Shown one piece after another: positions 58,772 through 64,000 of a stretch of 64,000 bases of DNA. The stretch covers positions 124,001-188,000 of the forward strand of contig NZ_FNOB01000007.1 of the NCBI RefSeq assembly GCF_900106675.1, in the 5' to 3' direction. The translations under genes and the position numbers were made by a program. Each line of letters begins with the position of its first letter. The first letter of the stretch is position 1. A model generated the notes under the pieces. The model saw only the letters and a program-made list of their open reading frames with translations, did no database searches and was not told the origin of the DNA. The DNA comes from Allgaiera indica. Lineage in GTDB: Bacteria; Pseudomonadota; Alphaproteobacteria; Rhodobacterales; Rhodobacteraceae.

Positions 58772-58803
58772 CTATAGCACAAAATATTCATAACTGTGAA
58801 TAT
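58772..58803 (-). promoter_or_regulatory. Candidate rhodanese promoter with SqrR/BigR-like operator
   Basis: On the minus strand TTCACA (58800-58795), a 17-base spacer and CTATAG (58777-58772) form a promoter. It is overlapped by the perfect inverted repeat ATATTCA-taactg-TGAATAT (58784-58803), which contains ATTC-N8-GAAT. That spacing matches, from memory, the site described for the ArsR-family persulfide sensor SqrR of Rhodobacter and the related BigR. The regulator gene is not in the window. Confidence 0.6.
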
Positions 58804-58960
58804 AGAGTTTTCGCAACTTCCGCGTGCCGAGAAGGCTGGCACCGCTTCGGAAGCGGCGGATTTCCGTGCGAATTCGCGATCCGGCGACTGGGGGGCGCGG
58901 AAGCATGCGAATCGTCCGACGGCCGACATTGCGCGCGGCAATTGGGCGTCCCGCCGCCGC

Positions 58961-58975
58961 GTTCTTGGAACGTTC
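58961..58975 (+). promoter_or_regulatory. SOS (LexA) box upstream of uvrA
   Basis: GTTC-ttggaac-GTTC is an exact match to the alphaproteobacterial LexA operator GTTC-N7-GTTC. It lies 64 bases before the preferred uvrA start (59040), close to the AT-rich CATATTTC that could be part of the promoter. It predicts damage-induced uvrA expression. Confidence 0.8.
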
Positions 58976-59039
58976 TCATATTTCGATTGGAGACTCGGCC
59001 ATGATCGCCTATCTGTGTCTCGGTGGATCGGGGATCGAG

Positions 59040-61925
59040 ATGGCCGAACTGAAACAGATCGAGGTGCGCGGCGCGCGCGAACACAATCTCAAGGGGGTCG
59101 ATGTCGACATCCCGCGCGACCGGCTGGTGGTGATCACCGGCCTTTCGGGGTCGGGCAAGTCGTCGCTGGCCTTCGACACGATCTATGCCGAGGGTCAGCG
59201 CCGCTATGTCGAAAGCCTTTCGGCCTATGCGCGCCAGTTCCTCAACATGATGCAGAAGCCGGATGTCGACCATATCTCGGGCCTCAGCCCGGCGATCTCG
59301 ATCGAGCAGAAGACCACCAGCAAGAACCCGCGCTCGACGGTCGGCACGGTGACCGAGATCTACGATTACCTGCGTCTTCTGTTCGCGCGCGCGGGCACCC
59401 CTTACAGCCCCGCCACCGGCCTGCCGATCGAGGCGCAGCAGGTGCAGGACATGGTCGACCGGATCATGGGTATGGAGGAGGGCACGCGCGCCTATCTGCT
59501 GGCCCCGATCGTGCGCGACCGCAAGGGCGAATACCGCAAGGAATTCCTCGAACTGCGCAAGCAGGGCTTTCAGCGCGTCAAGGTGAACGGCGAGTTCCAC
59601 GAACTTGACGCGCCGCCCACGCTGGACAAGAAGTTCCGCCACGACATCGACGTGGTGGTCGACCGCATCGTGGTGCGCGCGGGGATGGAGACGCGGCTGG
59701 CCGACAGCCTGCGCACCGCGCTTGACCTTGCCGACGGGATCGCGGTGCTGGAAACCGCCCCCGCCGAGGGCGATCCCGACCGCATCACCTTCTCGGAGAA
59801 ATTCGCCTGCCCGGTTTCGGGCTTCACCATCCCCGAGATCGAGCCGCGGCTGTTTTCCTTCAACGCCCCCTTCGGCGCCTGCCCGGAATGCGACGGGCTG
59901 GGGGTGGAACTGTTCTTCGACGAACGGCTGATCGTGCCGGACGCGGCGCTGCGGCTGGCCGACGGCGCGCTGGCGCCCTGGCGCAAGGGCAAGACGCCCT
60001 ATTTCCTGCAAACCATCGACGCGCTGGCCAAGCATTACAATTTCGACAAGCGCAAGGCCTGGAAGGATCTGCCCGCGCATGTGCAGCAGATATTCCTGTA
60101 CGGTTCGGGCGAGGAGGAGATCGCGTTCCGCTATGATGACGGCGGCCGCGTCTACCAGGTCAGCCGGATCTTCGAGGGCATCATCCCCAACATGGAGCGC
60201 CGCTACCGCGAGACCGACAGCGCCTGGGTGCGCGAGGAATTCGAACGCTACCAGAACAACCGCCCCTGCCATGTCTGCGAGGGCTACCGCCTGCGCCCCG
60301 AGGCCCTGGCGGTGAAGATCGGTCCCGCCAAAGGCGGGCGGGACAAGCTTCTGCATATCGGGCAGGTGGTCGAGATGTCGATCAAGGAGGCCTACGCCTG
60401 GGCCGAGACCGTGCCCGCGGCGCTGTCGGCCCAGAAGAACGAGATCGCCCGCGCGATCCTGAAGGAGATCCGCGAGCGGCTGGGATTCTTGAACAACGTC
60501 GGCCTCGAATACCTGACCATGAGCCGCGCCGCCGGCACCCTTTCGGGCGGCGAGAGCCAGCGCATCCGGCTGGCCAGCCAGATCGGCTCGGGGCTGACGG
60601 GGGTGCTCTATGTGCTGGATGAACCCTCGATCGGGCTGCATCAGCGCGACAACGACCGGCTGTTGCAGACGTTGAAGAACCTGCGCGACCAGGGCAACAC
60701 GGTGCTGGTGGTGGAACATGACGAGGACGCGATCCGCCATGCCGATTACGTCTTCGACATCGGCCCCGGCGCGGGGGTGTATGGCGGCCAGGTGGTGGCG
60801 CATGGCACGCCCGAGGCGATCGCCGAGGACCCGGCCAGCCTGACGGGGCAGTACCTGTCGGGCGCGCGCGAGATCGCGGTGCCGGCCACCCGGCGCAAGG
60901 GCAACGGCAAGAAGCTGACCGTGGTCAAGGCCACCGGCAACAACCTGCGCGAGATGACGGCCGAGTTCCCGCTTGGCCGCTTCGTCTGCGTCACCGGGGT
61001 ATCGGGCGGGGGCAAGTCGACGCTGACGATCGAGACGCTTTACAAGACCGCCGCGATGCGGCTGAACGGCGCGCGCGAGACGCCGGCACCGTGCGAGACG
61101 ATCAAGGGGTTCGAACATCTCGACAAGGTGATCGACATCGACCAGCGCCCGATCGGGCGGACGCCGCGCTCGAACCCCGCGACCTATACCGGGGCGTTCG
61201 GGCCGATTCGCGACTGGTTCGCGGGTCTGCCCGAGGCCAAGGCGCGCGGCTACAAGCCGGGGCGCTTCAGCTTCAACGTCAAGGGCGGGCGCTGCGAGGC
61301 CTGCCAGGGCGACGGCGTGATCAAGATCGAGATGCATTTCCTGCCCGACGTCTATGTCGAATGCGAGACCTGCAAGGGCAAGCGCTACAATCGCGAGACC
61401 TTGGAAATCAAGTTCAAGGGTAAGAGCATAGCCGACGTTCTTGACATGACGGTTGAAGATGCGCAGGCGTTCTTTTCGGCCGTGCCGGCGATCCGCGAGA
61501 AGATGGATGCGCTGGTGCGCGTGGGGCTGGGCTATATCAAGGTGGGGCAGCAGGCGACGACGCTTTCGGGCGGCGAGGCGCAGCGCGTGAAGCTCTCGAA
61601 GGAGCTGTCGAAGCGCGCGACGGGGCGCACGCTATATATCCTCGACGAACCCACAACTGGCTTGCATTTCGAGGATGTACGCAAACTTCTTGAAGTTTTG
61701 CATGAACTTGTCGAACAGGGCAATACGGTCCTGGTGATCGAGCACAATCTGGATGTCATCAAGACCGCCGACTGGATCATCGACATCGGCCCCGAAGGTG
61801 GCGATGGCGGCGGCGCGATCGTCGCGACCGGCACGCCCGAGGAGGTTGCCAAGGTCGCGGCCAGCCATACCGGGCGCTATCTGAAGGACATGCTGAAGCC
61901 GAAGGGCAGGGTGGCGGCCGAATAG
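59040..61925 (+). CDS. uvrA: Excinuclease ABC subunit A
   Basis: A 961-residue ABC-type ATPase that finds DNA lesions with UvrB in nucleotide excision repair. The first P-loop is [10 protein letters not shown] (34-43), the second [13 protein letters not shown] signatures LSGGESQRI and LSGGEAQRV, and zinc-finger cysteines [20 protein letters not shown] and CETCKGK are all present. The start at 59040 gives the family N-terminus [14 protein letters not shown]. An ATG at 59001 has a better ribosome-binding site (GGAG) and would add 13 residues, so the start is not settled. Confidence 0.96.
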   Translation: MAELKQIEVRGAREHNLKGVDVDIPRDRLVVITGLSGSGKSSLAFDTIYAEGQRRYVESLSAYARQFLNMMQKPDVDHISGLSPAISIEQKTTSKNPRSTVGTVTEIYDYLRLLFARAGTPYSPATGLPIEAQQVQDMVDRIMGMEEGTRAYLLAPIVRDRKGEYRKEFLELRKQGFQRVKVNGEFHELDAPPTLDKKFRHDIDVVVDRIVVRAGMETRLADSLRTALDLADGIAVLETAPAEGDPDRITFSEKFACPVSGFTIPEIEPRLFSFNAPFGACPECDGLGVELFFDERLIVPDAALRLADGALAPWRKGKTPYFLQTIDALAKHYNFDKRKAWKDLPAHVQQIFLYGSGEEEIAFRYDDGGRVYQVSRIFEGIIPNMERRYRETDSAWVREEFERYQNNRPCHVCEGYRLRPEALAVKIGPAKGGRDKLLHIGQVVEMSIKEAYAWAETVPAALSAQKNEIARAILKEIRERLGFLNNVGLEYLTMSRAAGTLSGGESQRIRLASQIGSGLTGVLYVLDEPSIGLHQRDNDRLLQTLKNLRDQGNTVLVVEHDEDAIRHADYVFDIGPGAGVYGGQVVAHGTPEAIAEDPASLTGQYLSGAREIAVPATRRKGNGKKLTVVKATGNNLREMTAEFPLGRFVCVTGVSGGGKSTLTIETLYKTAAMRLNGARETPAPCETIKGFEHLDKVIDIDQRPIGRTPRSNPATYTGAFGPIRDWFAGLPEAKARGYKPGRFSFNVKGGRCEACQGDGVIKIEMHFLPDVYVECETCKGKRYNRETLEIKFKGKSIADVLDMTVEDAQAFFSAVPAIREKMDALVRVGLGYIKVGQQATTLSGGEAQRVKLSKELSKRATGRTLYILDEPTTGLHFEDVRKLLEVLHELVEQGNTVLVIEHNLDVIKTADWIIDIGPEGGDGGGAIVATGTPEEVAKVAASHTGRYLKDMLKPKGRVAAE

Positions 61926-61955
61926 ATCGGTGATCTCGCAAGGTCGCGAGGCCGT

Positions 61956-61981
61956 TTTGTCGGCGGGCTTCGCCTGACAAC
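61956..61981 (+). terminator. Candidate hairpin after uvrA
   Basis: TTGTC and GACAA flank a GGCG/CGCC core (TTGTC-GGCG-ggctt-CGCC-TGACAA, one extra base), giving an imperfect nine-pair stem some 30 bases after the uvrA stop. It could terminate uvrA before ccmF; no T-run follows. Confidence 0.35.
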
Positions 61982-62069
61982 CGGGCCGCACAGCAATTCT
62001 GCAAACAATCGTGCGACCGGTGCGCGCAGGCCCTAGGCGGCGGGGCTTTGCCGGCCTATGATCGGCGCC

Positions 62070-64000
62070 ATGATCGTAGAACTCGGACATTTCGCGCTGG
62101 TTCTGGCGCTTTTCGTGGCGGCAGTGCAGACCGTGCTGCCGATGATCGGGGCGCAGAAGGGATGGCCGGGCTGGATGGCCGTGGCCGAACCCGCAGCCAC
62201 CACCCAGTTCCTGCTGGTGGCGTTTTCCTTCGCTGCATTGACCTATGCCTTCGTCACCGACGATTTCAGCCTGCGCCTGGTGGTCGACAATTCCAACACC
62301 CTCAAGCCGATGCTCTACAAGGTCGCCGGGGTCTGGGGCAATCACGAGGGCTCGATGCTCTTGTGGGTGCTGATCCTGTCGCTTTTCGGCGCCTGCGCGG
62401 CCTGGTTCGGCGGCAATCTGCCGCCCGCGCTGCGGGCCCGGGTGCTAAGCATTCAGGCCCTGATCGGCGTGGCGTTCTATCTGTTCATCCTGTTCACCTC
62501 GAACCCGTTCTGGCGGGTCGATCCGGCGCCGATGAACGGCTTCGGGATGAACCCGCTGCTGCAGGATCCCGGCCTGGCCTTCCATCCGCCGTTCCTTTAC
62601 CTCGGCTATGTCGGGCTTTCGATGTCGTTCAGTTTCGCCGTCGCGGCGCTGATCGAGGGACGGGTGGATGCCGCCTGGGCCCGCTGGGTGCGGCCCTGGA
62701 CGCTGGCCGCCTGGATGTTCCTGACGGTGGGCATCGCGCTGGGGTCGCTGTGGGCCTATTATGAGCTTGGCTGGGGCGGCTTCTGGTTCTGGGACCCGAC
62801 CGAGAACGCCAGCTTCATGCCCTGGCTGATCGCCGCGGCGCTGCTGCATTCCGCGATCGTGGTCGAAAAGCGCGAGACCCTGAAGGCCTGGACGATCCTC
62901 TTGGCGATCCTGGCCTTCGGCTTCTCGCTGATCGGCACCTTCATCGTGCGCTCGGGGGTGATCACCTCGGTCCACGCCTTCGCCACCGATCCGACGCGCG
63001 GGGTCTTCATCCTGGGGCTGATCGCGGCCTTCATGGGGGCGGCGCTGACGCTGTTCGCGATCCGGGCGCCGGCGATGGAGGCCAAGGGCGTCTTTTCCAC
63101 CGTCAGCCGCGAGACCGCATTGGTGTTGAACAACGTGCTGCTGGCCGTCGCCTGTTTCGTGGTCTTCATCGGTACGATCTGGCCGCTAGTGGCGGAACTC
63201 GCCTTCAACCGCAAGCTTTCGGTGGGCGCGCCGTTCTTCGATCTGGCGTTCACGCCGTTCATGATGGCGCTTGCGGTGATCCTGCCGATCGGGACGCTGC
63301 TGCCGTGGAAACGCGGCCGGCTGGCGCGGGCGGCGTTGCCATTGCGCGGCGGCGCGGTGCTGGCGGTGGCGGTTGCCCTGCTGGTCTATGCGGTCCAGTC
63401 GGGGCACAGCGCGCTGGGGCCGCTGGGCGTGGGCCTTGGGGTGTGGCTGATCCTGGGCGCGCTGACCGATCTGGCCAGCCGCACCGGGCGCGGCGGGCCG
63501 ATGGCGCGGCTGGGCCGGATCACGCGTCTGCCGCGGGCCGACTGGGGCCGCGTGACCGCCCATGCGGGGCTTGGGATCACTTTCATCGGGATCGCGGGGG
63601 TGATGGCCTGGCAGGTGCAGGACATTCGCGTCGCCCGGCTGGGGCAAAGTTACGATGTCGGCGGCTACAACATCACGCTGAAGGATGTGCATCAGGTGCA
63701 GGGTCCGAACTACACCGCGCGCGTCGCCGATATGGTGGTGACCAAGGATGGCCGCGAGGTCGCGGTGATGCATCCCTCGAAGCGCTTCTACCCCGTCGCT
63801 GGGACCCCCACGACAGAGGCCGCGATTCGCCCGGGGTTCACCCGCGACCTGTATCTTGTGCTGGGCGATGCACAGAAGGGCGGCGGGTATGCGGTGCGCA
63901 CCTATATCAAGCCCTTCGCCATGTGGATCTGGTCCGGCGCGATCATCATGGCGCTTGGCGGGCTGCTCAGCCTGACCGATCGCCGCTACCGCATCGCCGC
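62070..64000 (+). CDS. ccmF: Cytochrome c biogenesis protein CcmF (3' end cut by window edge)
   Basis: An open frame with no stop before the window ends, covering 643 residues of a protein usually about 650-660 long. It is the multi-helix membrane component of the System I haem lyase. The tryptophan-rich haem-handling motif is WGGFWFWDPTENASFMPWL, with GVWGNHEGSMLLWVLIL and FHPPFLYLGYVGLSMSF before it. The preferred ATG at 62070 gives MIVELGHFAL, as in related CcmF; an in-frame ATG at 62058 is possible. The rest of the ccm genes would lie to the right. Confidence 0.95.
   Translation, partial: MIVELGHFALVLALFVAAVQTVLPMIGAQKGWPGWMAVAEPAATTQFLLVAFSFAALTYAFVTDDFSLRLVVDNSNTLKPMLYKVAGVWGNHEGSMLLWVLILSLFGACAAWFGGNLPPALRARVLSIQALIGVAFYLFILFTSNPFWRVDPAPMNGFGMNPLLQDPGLAFHPPFLYLGYVGLSMSFSFAVAALIEGRVDAAWARWVRPWTLAAWMFLTVGIALGSLWAYYELGWGGFWFWDPTENASFMPWLIAAALLHSAIVVEKRETLKAWTILLAILAFGFSLIGTFIVRSGVITSVHAFATDPTRGVFILGLIAAFMGAALTLFAIRAPAMEAKGVFSTVSRETALVLNNVLLAVACFVVFIGTIWPLVAELAFNRKLSVGAPFFDLAFTPFMMALAVILPIGTLLPWKRGRLARAALPLRGGAVLAVAVALLVYAVQSGHSALGPLGVGLGVWLILGALTDLASRTGRGGPMARLGRITRLPRADWGRVTAHAGLGITFIGIAGVMAWQVQDIRVARLGQSYDVGGYNITLKDVHQVQGPNYTARVADMVVTKDGREVAVMHPSKRFYPVAGTPTTEAAIRPGFTRDLYLVLGDAQKGGGYAVRTYIKPFAMWIWSGAIIMALGGLLSLTDRRYRIA

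Overview
The window is high-GC chromosomal DNA of an alphaproteobacterium, most likely a member of the Rhodobacterales (Rhodobacter/Paracoccus-like). The evidence is gene content and order: a complete 14-gene nuo operon with extra genes between the subunits, as described for the Paracoccus nqo cluster; heterotetrameric sarcosine oxidase; biotin-dependent leucine catabolism; a NuoE with a C-terminal helix-hairpin-helix extension; a GTTC-N7-GTTC SOS box before uvrA. No rRNA, tRNA, CRISPR array, insertion sequence or prophage was recognised. Nearly all of the sequence is ordinary chromosomal backbone.

Layout. 0-1 kb: a 12-residue gene start at the left edge and a DMT-family exporter (minus). 1.4-4.4 kb: three Tad-type pseudopilin/VWA genes (minus). 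4.7-6.1 kb: glutamate dehydrogenase. 6.4-11.9 kb: sarcosine oxidase operon soxB-X-soxD-soxA-soxG, where X is an unexpected GIY-YIG-like gene. 12.1-16.5 kb (minus): CorC/HlyC-type CBS protein, xerD, a large exported protein of unknown function and a 45-aa membrane protein. 16.7-18.3 kb: aroK-aroB. 18.7-26.0 kb: leucine/isovalerate pathway (isovaleryl-CoA dehydrogenase, methylcrotonyl-CoA carboxylase beta and alpha, a GST-like protein, HMG-CoA lyase, enoyl-CoA hydratase). 26.3-48.2 kb: one long co-directional array nuoA-nuoN with nine or so interspersed small or accessory genes, running on into birA, coaX and ribonuclease J. 48.8-50.3 kb (minus): DEAD-box RNA helicase. 50.5-58.0 kb: ilvD, an MFS transporter, a DUF924 protein, dihydrolipoyl dehydrogenase and a second MFS protein. 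58.3-58.7 kb (minus): a rhodanese. 59.0-61.9 kb: uvrA. 62.1 kb to the right edge: ccmF, cut by the window.

How the genes work together. Three catabolic inputs are close to the respiratory entry point: glutamate deamination, sarcosine oxidation, and leucine breakdown to acetyl-CoA and acetoacetate. Complex I is encoded with a set of small membrane, lipoprotein and secreted proteins whose tight overlaps (ATGA, GTGA) suggest they are translated with the subunits. BirA at the end of the nuo array would biotinylate the carboxylase encoded about 20 kb upstream.

The most interesting non-ordinary signals are: a modular intergenic repeat present four times, twice inside the leucine operon; the GIY-YIG-like gene inside the sox operon; a helix-hairpin-helix domain duplicated between NuoE and the next protein; an ATTC-N8-GAAT operator overlapping a candidate promoter of the rhodanese gene (resembling SqrR/BigR sulfide-sensor sites); an SOS box before uvrA; a palindrome overlapping the candidate start site of the leucine operon; and a 138-nt element bounded by a perfect 19-nt inverted repeat after aroB.
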